From: Torreya grandis
Lineage: Eukaryota; Streptophyta; Pinopsida; Cupressales; Taxaceae
Direction: 5' to 3'
DNA length: 64,000 nt
NCBI GenBank assembly: GCA_037957365.1
Contig: JARHVA010005355.1
Location: 62,001-126,000 of the forward strand
Shown here: piece by piece, positions 12,704 to 25,600 of the stretch
Numbering within the stretch: the first letter of the stretch is position 1
How the letters are laid out: every line of letters begins with the position of its first letter
Made by a program: the position numbers and the translations under genes
The notes under the pieces: model-generated
Told to the model about the DNA's origin: nothing
Databases searched by the model: none
Seen by the model: the letters and a program-made list of their open reading frames with translations, nothing else

Positions 12704-13829
12704 TGATTTAACTTTTTAGGATTGTGGAGTTTAAGCCCTAGGTTGTTAAAGGGTCTGAGTATAGTAAATTAGGGTAGAAATATGCAATAAATGCAACCAT
12801 TAATTTCTAAAAAAATTGACCTAGTTTTACCTTTATAAATGATGTAAACAAATAATTAGATATAAATTGATTGAGATAGATATTCTAGAGGCTAAAACTA
12901 GCATAAAAGTTGAACAAGGTGTCATAAATAGGATTTAGGTATTAGAAACCTTCCTAGATAGTAGCACCCTAGATGGATAGTAGTTCCAATGGTATTAGTG
13001 TCCTCTTATGCATCTAATTTATTATTCAGAAATTATTTCTAGGTTTTTTAGATCAAATCCTGTTCCATATTTAGTCTAAATTTCAAGTCTTTACTATCAA
13101 CACTTTTTTATCGTAACTCTATTTTCCTAAGAAAATCCTAGGTTTTCATGCTTGTAAGGGTTTGAATAAACACCATGAGAAAAAAGGGTTAATGTGTTTG
13201 ACATGATGGACATGTGATCCACACCTTTGTGTGGGCATGATTCCTACATGTTAATACTCTGATGAGGGATCATGTCTGATGTAGTTCTCCTATCTAAGTG
13301 CTTAGTGCAAGTACAAGTGAATGCTAGAATGCATGAGTGTGAATGTATGAGAGTGTGCCTTAGAGGCCACTTGATATATAAATACCTACATTAGGGATGG
13401 ATTATTTAATATATGGGCTGATTTAATATAATATTGGAAGAATTATGAGCATTCCCTCAATGTGAATTAGTAATTTTGTGTGTTTCTTTGTGATAATTTC
13501 CACCTAGGGTGTAAGAGTGTGAGATTAGTGTTTATATAGTGTTTTGATAAAAATGACTTAGGAGGGTGACTTAAGAATAGGTATAGGCCAACCCTAATCC
13601 TCATAGAGAAATGTAAATTACCTTTTAGAGGGTGTAGTGACCTAAATCACTAATTAATTATGTCATTATGTGTCTCATGTGGTGTTGTATAGGCCTAGGT
13701 GTAAATTTTAGCTTTCATGTGACTAAAAGTAGATAAAAAATGCCCCTAATATGGGTCAAGTGCTATACTAAGGGTGAAGTGACCTCAAGTGGACATCCAA
13801 GACATGAATGGTTAATTTTAATGATTACA
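12704..13829 (-). repeat. 3' LTR of the minus-strand gypsy element
   Basis: About 1126 bp. On the plus strand it begins TGATTTAA and ends GATTACA, i.e. it runs TGTAATC...TTAAATCA on the element strand, a normal TG...CA pair. It shares long stretches with 29179-30306, such as the block around CCTAGGTTTTCATGCTTGTAAGGGTTTGAA.. (near 13130 and 29620; only the start is quoted). Confidence 0.85.
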
Positions 13830-13846
13830 TTTCTCCCCCTTTATTC
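13830..13846 (-). promoter_or_regulatory. Polypurine tract of the minus-strand gypsy element
   Basis: The element strand reads GAATAAAGGGGGAGAAA directly before the LTR start TGTAATC. This is the expected primer site for plus-strand DNA synthesis and fixes the element's orientation. Confidence 0.8.
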
Positions 13847-16300
13847 TAGAAATACAATAAAGTGAAATGACTAAGATAAAGGAAAAAATAAGCATATTTG
13901 GACTTAAGAGGAAATGTCTATGAATCTATATCTATTTATGTGAAGAATACTCCATTGTGTGTCTTAAAAATGAAAATCACATATATCAATACTTACTTAA
14001 GATATATCAAAATCAAAGATAAAATTGAGTAAAAATGTAAGAGAGAGGAAAGAAATGAATACACTTCACTGGGTAAATGAACCAATGCATAAACTTGGTG
14101 ACATCTTATGTGTGCATATAGATAGTTATCAATTAGTGGATATCTTAGACTAAGCTAATGGATTGATCAATCCCCATGTGTGGATGGCTCAAAAACTCAA
14201 TCTAGTTTTGAATCCATCATTATCCACCCCTACTCAATGGTTCATGACCTATGAATAGCTTGGATTAGGTTGATTTTGTGTCCATCCCTCTCATGTAGGT
14301 GGCTCAAGAACTGAATTAGACCATGAATCCATAATTACATAACCATATAAAATATATACATCTAAAACTAAAATTGCTTAATGTAATTGAATTGTATAAG
14401 TTGTGTAACTATAATTAGAACTATATATGTCAACTTTATGACCAATCAGAAACTCTAAAATGTAAAATAACTCTGGGCCACTTGGGAATATTAGGTAGCT
14501 ATGAGACACTTGATAATGCCATCCAATGTAGATGGAGTAAGGCATCAATCTGGTGTGTGACTTAGAACATGGTGACAAGTGTGTAAAATATAGAGAATGA
14601 TATGGAGTTTGTCATTCCATCTGATCAATTAGTGCATAAGTGAACATATAGAAATAATGTGTTGTGCACATGCCCTGAAATCTAATATATAAGTATATGG
14701 ATTTTGGATTGAGTTATAATAATCTATATTTGAATATCTAAAATTGAAAAATAATGGTCATGCCATACATGATGCCCCCAATATGATAAAATTGGTATGA
14801 ATATGTTTTAAATTGAGCCAAATTTAATAATCTATAACTAAACATGTGCAAACCTAGATTATACCTATTATACTTTTCTATCCAATATATAATTTCTTAA
14901 AATTGAGGCTATTGGATAGTAGTGCCATACCTTGGACAATAGCGTTCATGGTTCCAGTGTCCTAATTTGGGTGCTAATGTCTAACTATACTAATTTATGT
15001 ACAATAAAAATTAGTCTCTATGTGATTGTTTTCCACTATTTTTTCTTGAAACTAATTTATGTATTTTGTGTTTGTATGTTGAAAAATATACTCTTAGTGC
15101 ATTCATATAGCCTAATATCTAATAAAAACATTTGTGAATGCCCCTTATTTTTAGGGGAGTTATTGAACCTATACAATAACTATCCTCAAAATAAAAATCT
15201 CTGTAAAATGTGTGTTATCCAGAGCATATATGATATCTACATAATATACCAATATAATGTGCATACATAACATCCAAATTTAAGATATTTTTATCATAAG
15301 TTTTTAGTTTAAGATGTATATTATATCTATCATTCATAAGACTATCAAGATATATATAAAAATGTATATGGAAAACAAATCTAAGTAATAACTAAGTAGC
15401 TACATAGGGGGATGGGGCATGATGTCCACCATGACACCCAAGGAGGAAGGGGATATGCATGAGGTCCATCATGGAATCTAAAATTGGAGTGTACAACAAG
15501 AGAAAAGTGTCATGGCCATGACACATACAAGAAATCATACATACAACACACATAAGTCATAAAAAGAAGGCTAAGGGGCCACAATACAAGGGAAATTGAC
15601 CAATGTTACTAAATTAGAGAAAGAAAGATATACAAGGACATGTTCAAATATCCAAATATGAAAAAAATAAGAAAGATGTCTTAGAGCCACATGGAAGGAC
15701 ATGTTTAAATGTCTACATACTCAATTAGGAAGGCACACACAAGGACATGGGTACATGTCCAAAACATACATACAATGAAAAGAAGTGACATAGAGACATA
15801 AAGCAATGGCATATTCAAATTCCATCAATTAGAATAATAAAGATACAATAAAGTATAAAATATGAAAGATATAAATTAAAGTATGCATGAACATGTAGTA
15901 TAAATCTGTATAAGTGTAAAGATGTACATAAGCTAAGTCTAAAGTAGTAGTAGTTAAATTTTTTTGAGTAGGTGTAGGATGATCAATATCAAGATATGAT
16001 TTAGAGTTTAGAAAGATGTAACATGGAAATAAAAACTATGTATATGATGCCCCCAAATGGGCAAATGTATCAAATAAGGCATCTATGTGTTTGTGTATAT
16101 GCCACCAATGTGTAGATAGTATAAAATCTAGATCTATGTATTAGAATCAGGTCCTGTAAGTAGATACAAACACTTGAGAAGAATAAGTGAAACATGTATG
16201 TATGATAAAATTGACTATACTGAGACAATTAACATATGTAATGTCTATAAAATATAATAAGTATAAATATGGCAATGCATACAATCCATAATTTATATTT
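13847..16300 (-). other. 3' non-coding region of the minus-strand gypsy element
   Basis: No coding frame is recognisable. The sequence matches the inverse of about 52900-55498 in the plus-strand element, for example the ATGATGTCCACCATGACACC block near 15420 against GGTGCCTTGATGGACATCAT near 54030. It contains several copies of a GGACATGTTTAAATGTC-like palindrome between 15630 and 15750. Because both elements keep this 2.5-kb region, it was part of the ancestral element and not a later capture. Confidence 0.7.
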
Positions 16301-16927
16301 TTAAAGTAAATATTTGAATGTTTTTATGTTTTGGAATATTTTATTATTTTTATATTTTTTGGATATAAGATATGTACAAGTAACATGAAATTAAAACTAT
16401 ATAAAAGGAAAAATAGTGAATGTTACTAAGTATAAGAAGACAGGAACATGCTAACCGATGAGTCTCATGAGATACTCACTATCAATGTGTCTTATGTCAA
16501 ATAAAGGAACAATAATCATACATGTTGTATGAAAAGGTAACTTAGGTCCCATAACCTAATGTAATGAGTGATCTATATCTTATATTACCTATAAATTGGT
16601 GATAATAATTCATGAAATTGACTGGGGTGTCCTATGAACTATAGGGGTCTAAGGGACTCATCTGGTAAAAGATGTTGTAGCTAAAATGGGTGCCCTATGC
16701 TGAAAACCCTAGAAAATAAATAACATTAAACTCAGAAGGAAAGGGGTAGAGGGAGGCCCTCTAAAATATTCAACATCTCTCTAATGTATGGGTTTCTCTA
16801 ATAAGGTTCTCCATGGAAGAGTATGCATATGTGGTAACAATGTAAGAGTATACCTCACTTACAATGGTGGCCCAACTGAAGTCTATGGTGTATTGATGGA
16901 AAATGTTATTAGAAATATAACTGGTAG

Positions 16928-17133
16928 TTACAATCTAGCTATTACTATAGTATGATACACACAAATGATATTATTTAAGGGGTGTGCATCCTCTATTGTA
17001 ATGTTATAGGTCGTTGGTGGTAGATGTGCGTAATATTCATAGTGAACACTTGAAGTGCTACTTGTCTTATTAGTTATATGTTTTGAAAATGGATCGAAAA
17101 ATATTTTCAGTGCCTTAGATTCTATTTGTTGAA
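16928..17133 (-). pseudogene. gag C-terminal remnant (gypsy)
   Basis: This is the downstream end of the minus-strand gag. Read together with 19868-20060 across the nested insertion, it gives HTIHDLIEANIIDM, then KVQQIESKALKIFFDPFSKH and a Pro/Tyr-rich tail. A helix with (I/L)xDLI followed by Asn/Pro-rich sequence is the usual end of Tat-type gag. The insertion at 17139 lies between codons of this segment, and the flanking CTTTA duplication restores the frame when removed. It has no zinc knuckle that I could see. Confidence 0.6.
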
Positions 17134-17138
17134 CTTTA

Positions 17139-17483
17139 TGTTGAGTTATGGTGTGAAACATTATTAATTATTGTAATGCAAATTATTACATGAGTAATAA
17201 TTTACTAATAGGTATAGTTTGTTATTGGCTTCATCAAATATATTGTTAATAGTAAATAATATATCATGATTAATATTTAGTAGATTTGGAGGCTTTTTAG
17301 GAGATAATTTGTAGGGATATAGAATCTCTTATCATAAGAATCAAATTCCTATATATTTTTAATATGTTCATATGGACATTATTAGAGTGTATGAAGAAAT
17401 AATATGGTGTGTTTAAAATAATTGCAAGATTACTTGTGTCATGCTTCAGTATTTTTTGTCTTAGACTTTGATATACACCATCA
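17139..17483 (+). repeat. 5' LTR of the nested non-autonomous element
   Basis: 345 bp, TGTTGAG...CACCATCA. Its partner at 19518-19862 differs mainly by transitions. It is directly followed by the tRNA-Met-type primer-binding site at 17484-17501. Confidence 0.9.
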
Positions 17484-17501
17484 TTTGGTATCAAAGTAGT
17501 T
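17484..17501 (+). promoter_or_regulatory. Primer-binding site (initiator tRNA-Met type)
   Basis: TTTGGTATCAAAGTAGTT, directly after the 5' LTR, close to the canonical TGGTATCAGAGC start. Confidence 0.8.
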
Positions 17502-18623
17502 CATAATGAGATCTTGAGTGTTGCGAGGGGTAGTTGCAATTCACTTTGCCTCTGAATATGAAAAGAAGAACTTTGTTGAATCCATTGTAATAGTAGGGTG
17601 AGTGTAAATTCAGTGTTAATATACATATTCATAGCATGATAAATTAGAGTCTTGGATTACTTTATACCTATCTAGAGTTCAATAGTATTGTTAAATAGTT
17701 CTCTTCAATGAGAATTTAGCATTATACCTAACATTGTTTCAATCAATATAGTGATTTTTTGCTTTGCCTCATCATCTATTATTGAAGTGTGTAGTCATAT
17801 TTATGCTATATGATTAGTGTATTGGTTTTCTTACATTGAAGACTTATTTTATGCTATTTTATAGTTTAGCCACCATTCTCAAATCTGTGTGATCTTCTCA
17901 TATTGATATATTTTTTCAGATTAGGTTCATTTATTATTATAATCTTATGGATTCAATGATGCCTCATTTTCAACATGATATGCTTTTTAGCGTAGGCTTG
18001 ATCTCATCTAAACTTCTCAGCTTAAGACCTCACTCATAATAATCATCAAACTTCACATACAAATTATTTGTATTAGCTCAGATCTATTTTGTGTGCTAGC
18101 CCCTGAGAGATATATTTTTTATACATTCTATTGTGTAGACCTGATATCTATCATTGCTCAATATATGAGTTATTATACATTTGGTATATAGCTAGATAAC
18201 TATTGACAACTCATTCAACATGGCTGAAAACTTGTCTACTTTAATCCTCATCATGTGGAAGAATTACATCAACCACTATTTTTTAGGTTAGTGTATTAAA
18301 TTAGTCAAATATATTTTTTTTAGTCAATTGGATTTTAATATCTTATCATTTCCAAGTCGTATGGTTTAGGTATAGGTCAATATAAATTTTTTATGATTAT
18401 GATAAAATAATATCTATTAGGTAATAAAACTTTTTCATTGAGTCGATCTTATTGATATAATGGTCTCTATTATTATAGGAAATGTTGACTCAATTTTTTT
18501 TAGAAAGTAATTAAATATTAATTTTTTAGTTTAGGTATTAGTATTTCAAGAAAATGTCATTAGTCATATGTCATCATATATCCATAAAAGTAAAAAAATT
18601 GTTAAAAATCTTAGAAGAGTCAA

Positions 18624-18845
18624 TTATAGAGTCAAATTGTTTTTGGGTCCATTATTAAAGTTGTAAAAATAAAAAAATTGAAAGAAAATTGCCTCACAGA
18701 TGTATTTTTTCTTGTACATGACGTCCAAATTATGGGGAGTCCAGTCATAAAAAACATGAGCTGCAACACCAAATTTGATAAGTAAGTAGCTGATACTAGG
18801 AGGAAATACAGGGTGGAGGTTCCAAATCCTCTCATTAGTCACCAA
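18624..18845 (-). other. Antisense open stretch inside the nested element, possible captured fragment
   Basis: Unidentified. The minus strand is open for 73 codons inside an otherwise non-coding element and has a more protein-like composition than its surroundings (NLHPVFPPSISYLLIKFG, HVFYDWTPHNLDVMYKK). A second minus frame (18632-18835) overlaps it. The antisense orientation and isolated position could reflect host gene sequence captured by the element, or chance. I did not recognise a family. Confidence 0.25.
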
Positions 18846-19517
18846 TGATTGGATTTAGATGTTTTGGTGACATTTTGTGTGGTGTGATTTTTTTGTTTTA
18901 TCTTTGAATAAGAATAGAAGGACATTCCTATTCACATGCATGGTATGGTTTTTGATTTCTTTAGCATGGTGTGTTCTACACCAAACTGGCTAATGCCAAG
19001 GATAGTTCTTTAGTGGTAGTGGAGACCATCTATTCTATTTTTGTTTCAGTAGAAATAGATATTAACAAGGACTACATAAGATGATAACAAGGATTTAGTT
19101 TCTCATGATATTTCCTTTTTTGACTTGTGTGTGTTTTACATTCCCCTAATTGTTTGGAACACCTCTGATATTTGGAAAAAAAGGAGAGTGTAGATATAAT
19201 GGAATGTAGCCAACAATTGTATAGGAGGGTATTTAACTATATAAATCCTCTAATTACATAGATCCTTTGATTGGCTTACTTTTTTATAAAGATGATCAGT
19301 GAGTGACACATCTATTGTGGTCACATGGAGTTAATGTGGGATGTGTTCCTTCACATAGTAGTGGTCATGTGCAACAAGATTCAGACAATAGTATGTAGAC
19401 CTAAAATTATGTGTTGGCATACAATTCTATTTGGGCCAGTTCTTTAAGATTTATATTCTCCCCATGCTTACATTAAGGGGGTGTAGATATGATTGATTAT
19501 GTTCATAAGGAGGTGAA

Positions 19518-19862
19518 TGTTGAGGTATAATGTGAAACATTATTAATTATTGTAATGTAAATTATTATACAAGTAATAATTTACTAATAGGTATAGTTTG
19601 TTATTAGCTTAATCAAATATATTATTAATAGTAAATAATATATCATGATTAATATTTAGGAAATTTGGAAGTTTTTTAGGAGAGAGTTTGTAGGGATATA
19701 GACTACATTATTATAGGAATCAAAGTCATATATAGTTTTAATATGTTCATATGGAGATTATTAGAGTGTATGAATAAATAATATGGTGTTTTTAAAATAA
19801 TTTCAAGATTACCTGTGTTATGCTTCCATATTTTTGTGTTAAAACTCTGATACACACCATCA
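19518..19862 (+). repeat. 3' LTR of the nested non-autonomous element
   Basis: 345 bp, same ends as 17139-17483, preceded by the purine tract AAGGAGGTGAA and followed by the duplicated CTTTA. Confidence 0.9.
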
Positions 19863-19867
19863 CTTTA

Positions 19868-21004
19868 TGTGCCTTTATGGGTGTGCCCATATCAATGATG
19901 TTGGCCTCTATCAAATCATGTATTGTATGTTTCAAGTTGATGTATGTATTTATATTATGGATTAGTGCTCTATGATAGTCATAGAATACATTGGAATCAT
20001 AGTTATTTGAAGGATAATTTTAGATAATTTATACTTATGCCTCTATATTGGACTAGAGAGAATGTTAGAAAAAGATTATTTTTCATATATTCCAAATAAA
20101 TTTTACTGAGAGTATGGTAATAATTTGGATATATTATCCATATATTGCATTGGAGATAATTTAATATTAGAAAATTTTGAATAACTAAGAATTATTTATA
20201 ATATTTGGACTAGTAATAAGCCCAAATTATTTTAAATAGTCCCTTTTGGAAGAGGTTGTGTCATATCAACCTCTTTGATAGGAGGGAGAGCTATAACATT
20301 GCATTCTAGGAGCTACTGTAAAACACATGTCGATGATTCTAAAAATTTGGTAAAAACTCTTCATGGAGGAGCTGATAAAACCAAACAAGGAGGTGGATTT
20401 GAAGCTATGATAACTTTGGCCTATGGATCACTCTTGTTTTTAGTGACCCTTAATTTTTATGAAGGATTATTATAAATCTTATTATTTTATTCTAATCCAC
20501 TTGTATATTTTGATTTTCCCATAGAGAGAAACTTGACTTCCCTTTCTTCAAGTGTGTGGTATAAATATGGGAACATTGGAAACTTCTTGAACAAGATAGC
20601 TTCATGCAATGTTAGTATTAAAATCTATTTGAATATGTCTTGGATTTCTCTATCTACCATGGTGATAGTCATCTTTGGTAATATAGTTTTATATCGCAAG
20701 ATATATTCTACAATAGGCTTATTATATTTTTGCTTAAGTTGTGTCACTTGAACATATGAGATCTCATCACTAATGTTAATGGAAAAGTGTTCTAAAAACA
20801 TATATTCTAATGGATTGAATTCAATGATTGACTTATTTGTAATATCATAGAACCACTATAAGGCATATTCCTTTAGACTGCATGGGAAAAAATTAGTAAT
20901 GAGTAAATCATTGGACACGTAATCTAAACATGCGATGTGTAAAGCTCATATATGGTGCTCTAGGTCACCTTTACCATCATATAAAGTAAGCTTAGGTTTA
21001 TATT
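19868..21004 (-). pseudogene. gag core remnant (retrotransposon gag domain) of the gypsy element
   Basis: The minus strand near 20964-20981 encodes YDGKGD, after QYKPKLTL and before LEHHI-ALHIACLDYVSNDLL. This is the classic start of the gypsy capsid domain (consensus FDGKGDPxxHLxxF, then a Cys and a run to SLxGxAxxW). The frame continues leftward in damaged form to about 20060, with stops at expected Gln and Trp codons, and joins 16928-17133 beyond the nested element. The same YDGKGD block occurs at 35813-35830 in another gag remnant. The 6.8-kb insertion begins only a few codons upstream of QYKPK. Confidence 0.75.
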
Positions 21005-21009
21005 GGAAA

Positions 21010-23425
21010 AAATTGGCCTACATACTAAGATTTTTCCTATAGCCTGAGCAATATTAATCTACAATTATGGTTTGAGGGTCAAGGGAAGGAATTAATCCCT
21101 TTAGGGTTTTGGCTCATTTATCTCTTCTTAATGAGTGAAATTAAGTAGAAAACCAATAAAGGAACTAGTTTTCATAGATAGGATAGTGAGATGGTTTATA
21201 ATGGGTAACCTTTAAAGGTATAAACTTAGTCATGATCCACCTAGTTCATTCACATAAAATATTTTGTAAGTTTCATTCTAAGTGTATGCCTTCAAAAATG
21301 ATCTAATAGTGTGGGACATGCCAAGGGATGTCAAATTAAATCCATAGGGAATAGCCATTTGGATTAAAAAATATTTAACATGTTTCAAGTTGAATTTAGG
21401 GTTTCCAAGTGTTTAAATCTTCCTCGATTAGATTAAATATAGATGTCATGTAAGCAATCTTGATGAGTCAATAAATTAAAATTTCCCTGGATCAAAATTG
21501 ATGGTGTGTATTATTATGTACAAATTTTAATCAATGATCATTATATAATAGGTTCAATGTGTTAAGATATATCTATGACATGCATTCAATCATGTGATCA
21601 AATATCTAATGGTGAGCATAAGGTCAGTGGATCTTAATATTGAATGCATTGATGCCAAGTGTCACGATCATAGAAAATTAGCAGCTTGATGCACCACATT
21701 TGATCTTATAGATCAAATATAAATGATACACTTTCAATCATGTTGAGGAGATCAATGGTGCACATGAGGTTAAGAAGTCAATGATCTTAGATTACACAAA
21801 AGGCTACCATATGGCATAAGCGTGTTAATTAGATGAAAACTAATAGTAGGGTCCATAGAAAGCACATGGGATTGCCAAGTGTTTCAATATAAAATTCATA
21901 TAAAATATCAATATCCAAAATTTAAATTAAATTCTAGGATACTCTTGAGGATATCTGTGGAAAAAAATTATCAAGTTTCTAAGAGGCACAATATGAAGAC
22001 ACATGTCTAGATTTGTAAAGATCATATAAGTAATAGTGTGGTAGGGAGATGCCACATAGGTAGACATGTTAGATTGAAGTATTTTATGGACCTAAGTAGG
22101 TGAATGTATAAATGTGAGATCTAAATACAATTTAGGTTACCAAAATAGACCTTATAAATTCAAATGTCACCATTAAAGCTTAGTTCTATGCAAAGGTTTA
22201 CTCAGTTAGGTTATGAAAATTATCTTGGGTTTTGAATTTATGTCTTGATCATAATCAAGAGGCTAATAATCCTGGTGAGTCTTCATCAAGATTATGACTA
22301 TATGAAAACCAATAAATGGATTATTTCTCATCCATAGTAGACCTATGCTCATGGTTTGAAATAAGGCCAGAGATATGATTGTGAAAGGAGTGTCAGAAGG
22401 GACACCAGATAATGTAAAGGACATATCAAGATAAAGTATGGTGATACAAGCTCATTAATAAGATGGAGATTTTTGAGATTGAGAAAGGAAAGTGGAGCAT
22501 TCATTTAAGTCTTAAAGTCTTCAGGGAGTTTTCCCTTTTGAATGGATCATGACTCATCATCCATGGTAAGTTCTTATTTTCTAATGTGTTTCTCAGCCAA
22601 TGAGGGGCTTGAAAGCTATCTAGGGCTTATGAAAGTTAATTTATAGAGGTAATATTAATGATAATCTATAAAAAATTATTTGGGTCTCATTTATTGATTT
22701 CTATTTTCTCATTTCCCTCTCTCTCTCTTCCCCTTTTCTCTTATATCTCCCATTTTCTTTCCCTTTTACAGGGGATCAAAAAGAATTCTCACTTTGGGAG
22801 AGGAGACTCTCATTTGATAAGGTGAAACCCTATCAAAATTTTTATGAAAATAACTCTTTAAGTAATAAAGTTAATTTTTACCTCTCTTACCTCTGAATTA
22901 TGTTTAACAATATTGTGCATGATGGCATTGTGAAGAAGTGTCCTTCCATGTCCATTATCCTTATTTTTTGCTTATTTTTAGGTGTTTTGAAGTTACTTAT
23001 AGGTCTAAACTTATTCCATTTATACCATTAATGGATGTTTGGTTTAATTTTTATAACTCCTCTTTGCTTCATTCATTGCATGGTGAGCCTAGTTTATGAA
23101 ACACTTATGCAAATTAACTAGTTTGTGAGATTATGTGAGAAAGGATTGTCTTATGCTGAATTAGTGTTTATTTCATGATTATGTGAGTTATAATTTAATT
23201 TAGTGCATCACATTTTTATCTCTCTTAGTAACCTTATACCCCCTCTTTATCCATTTTCTAATCAAAAACATTAGTTTAGGTGATCCATAAAAAAGAAGCC
23301 AACCTTTTTCAGAGGTTCAACCTCACTACAAGATAACCATAGCCTAAGGTTGTTCCAATTTTGTGGTTTAGTTAGAGGGAGCCTAAAGAACATTCTCCAA
23401 GGGTGAAAATTAATCCCATAATATT
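21010..23425 (+). repeat. Left long terminal repeat (about 2.4 kb)
   Basis: It starts near AAATTGGCCTACATAC and ends near TTAATCCCATAATATTT. It matches 25866-27838 over almost its whole length, for example GGTCAAGGGAAGGAATT near 21078 and 25934. It keeps an internal block of about 480 bp that the right copy lacks. Confidence 0.7.
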
Positions 23426-23429
23426 TTTT

Positions 23430-25600
23430 GGTATGCCTGATGGGATAATTTTGTTTATTGAGTGAAGAGTTTTGGTGTTATCTTCACCCAATCAGCCTTT
23501 GGAGACATGTGTGCAAACATCAATGGTGACTCCAAGTATTTATCAACTGGTATAAGTAGCCTAGGTGCTTACTCATCATTATATAGTATGAATAATCAAA
23601 CATAATTTGATTAGTATGGTTATTCTCTACCTTAGTATCCTTCATGTCAGATTAGTAATATTTATGGCATCACCCCAAGTGACTCTCAAGATTTAGTGTG
23701 TTAACCTTCTCAAGCTCAATATGTCCCTAGTTACTCCTCAAACAAATCCATTTCAAGCTTGAATAAAATGATCTTAGGATATGAAAGTTATATGATATAA
23801 ACTTTAATTCATAAAGAGGATATGATCAAGGTATACCTAATCGCATCATTCATGATGTAAAAGATTCATTATAGTTAATGAAAGAAGAATGGTCACCTAT
23901 TGACAGAGCAAATTAGAAAATCTTCTCAGATAATATGGTGTATGTAAGTGGTCTCATTAAAATCATTAAATATAATATAAGAATACATGAAAAATATCAA
24001 GTCCAAATCTATAAACCTTATGTGTCTTCATATACACCACCTCAACTCCCATACATGCCACCCATTCTTCCCCAAGAGACCATTCCAAGTGACCTTTCAA
24101 GTTTTATACATCCTTCATATATTACTCAAACCATCACTTATTGTAATTAAATTAAAGAGAGATTTTAAATAAAGGAGAAGAATATTGTTGAGATCCGAGA
24201 TTCCTCTTGTCTTCCTCAATAATCCTCTTGTATCTCATATCAGCCCTCTTGTGTTCCTTATCTTCAGGAAGCTATTGACCACCTTAAAGAGAGGCTATTC
24301 TAAGAGAATATAAATAGGTAAATCAAAGAATTAGAGATAAAAATGAGGAAGGAGGAATAAAATCAAAATTAAATAGAGTTTTTTTTACCCTACACAATTC
24401 CATCATGAAAATCAGTTTAGAAAGGCATAGAGCAAAAGAAAGAGGAAGTGCTAGTTGAGGCAGTCTAGGAACCAGTTCAAGAGGAGGAGGAGTTAGTGGT
24501 TGATGAGAATAAAAAAGAGGTGTTATCTCAGCTCAATGATATTTACCTACAATATTTTTGAGACTCTTTTTCCTTTCCATAAGAACCACTTGAAATATCT
24601 TTCAAAATCCCTAGTTGAAAGGACACTCTCTTAAGCTGCAACTAAGGTGAACTTTTTCATCCTACCATCATATCCCTCTTAGAGAAAGAACCTATTTTAA
24701 AAAGGATAAAGGAGGATATTTAAATAATATGTGAGACACAATAGGACAATTCAAGTGTATATGATGAATAGATAATGATAAATATTCCACTTCTTTCAAA
24801 GGAGCAAAAGTTAGGTTTGGCTTCTTAGCATGGATTTGACACTAATGAATTAGAGCCTAAAAGGGATAATATTCAAGAAGATAATGTTAAAAAGTTCATA
24901 AATTAGTAAGAGAAATAAATATAGGATTAATTTTTAGAATATATTATTGAGGTTCAAGATATTGATGTAGTTCACTTGCAACTAGATGTCCTAAATAATG
25001 CTTCAAATGTGCAAGAAATGATTAAACTAGGTAACTATGAAGACTTGTTTAAAGTGTTGGAAGAAAGATATATATTGTTTAAAAATAGTTATGAGTTAAC
25101 TAAGGTAATTGGAGGTAGTCTTGGTGACCCAATCATCAAGTTAGAAGTGGTGGATGAACAAGTGGAAACTCTTCAAGAAGCTATTGAGATCTAAATAGGC
25201 CACTTCAACTAGCCATGGGTGAATAAGGTTGCAGTAGTTGGTCAATCATGAGATGAAGTGTCACTTGAAGGCATTAATGATGTTTTCAAGTTTGAATAAG
25301 ATTGTTAAAATCAAGATCCATCAAGTGAGAATATTTCAAATTCTTCTATAGTCCAACATGAATCAATAGTTGAAGCTTTAGACCAATATGTCTACATTGG
25401 AGACATGTTTGTCCTTTTTCATCTACTAGAAAGCATGTAAAGAAGATTGGAAATCAAGAATATTGGTTCACCAATTTTGGTTCCTCAAAAACAAATTATT
25501 TTCCATCCTAGTCCATCATAATTTATTGATGCTAAATGTTTCCCATTTGATCCAGGAGGAAAATACTTGTAAGTTACAGCCTTGTATATATTAGAGTAGA
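23430..25600 (+). pseudogene. Long decayed ORF of the nested element, gag-like but unidentified
   Basis: Not identified. A plus-strand reading of about 700 codons fills the interior, in one frame from about 24180 to 25600 and in one or two others before that. Motifs include ITPSDSQDLVC and QYVPSYSSNKSISSLNKM near 23670-23770. A Pro-rich stretch (YTPPQLPYMPPILPQETIP, near 24030-24090) comes next, then a Lys/Glu-rich helical part with EEEE near 24480. The stretch at 24976-25194 is fully open and acidic, with a likely coiled coil (VVDEQVETLQEAIEI). Near 25480-25570 lie GSPILVPQKQIIFHPSPS and FPFDPGGKYL. Nearly every in-frame stop stands at a likely Gln codon. The order fits a structural gag-like protein without zinc knuckle, protease or polymerase. 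It could also be a host-derived or element-specific accessory protein. Confidence 0.6.

Larger units (their letters stand above)
17139..19862 (+). mobile_element. Complete non-autonomous LTR retrotransposon (2.7 kb) nested in gag
   Basis: Two LTRs of equal length (345 bp each, 17139-17483 and 19518-19862) start TGTTGAG and end CATCA. The 5-bp target duplication CTTTA flanks the element exactly (17134-17138 and 19863-19867). A primer-binding site (TTTGGTATCAAAGTAGTT) follows the left LTR and matches the initiator-tRNA-Met type used by Ty1/copia elements, with C-to-T change. A purine-rich tract (AAGGAGGTGAA, 19507-19517) precedes the right LTR. The 2.0-kb interior has no gag or pol that I can recognise, so the element must have moved with proteins supplied by another element. 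The primer site suggests a copia partner. It is the youngest layer of this nest that I can place exactly. Confidence 0.9.

Noticed and set aside
14932..15270. 112-codon open stretch (+)
   Set aside because: It lies antisense in the 3' non-coding part of the minus-strand gypsy element and has no recognisable motif.
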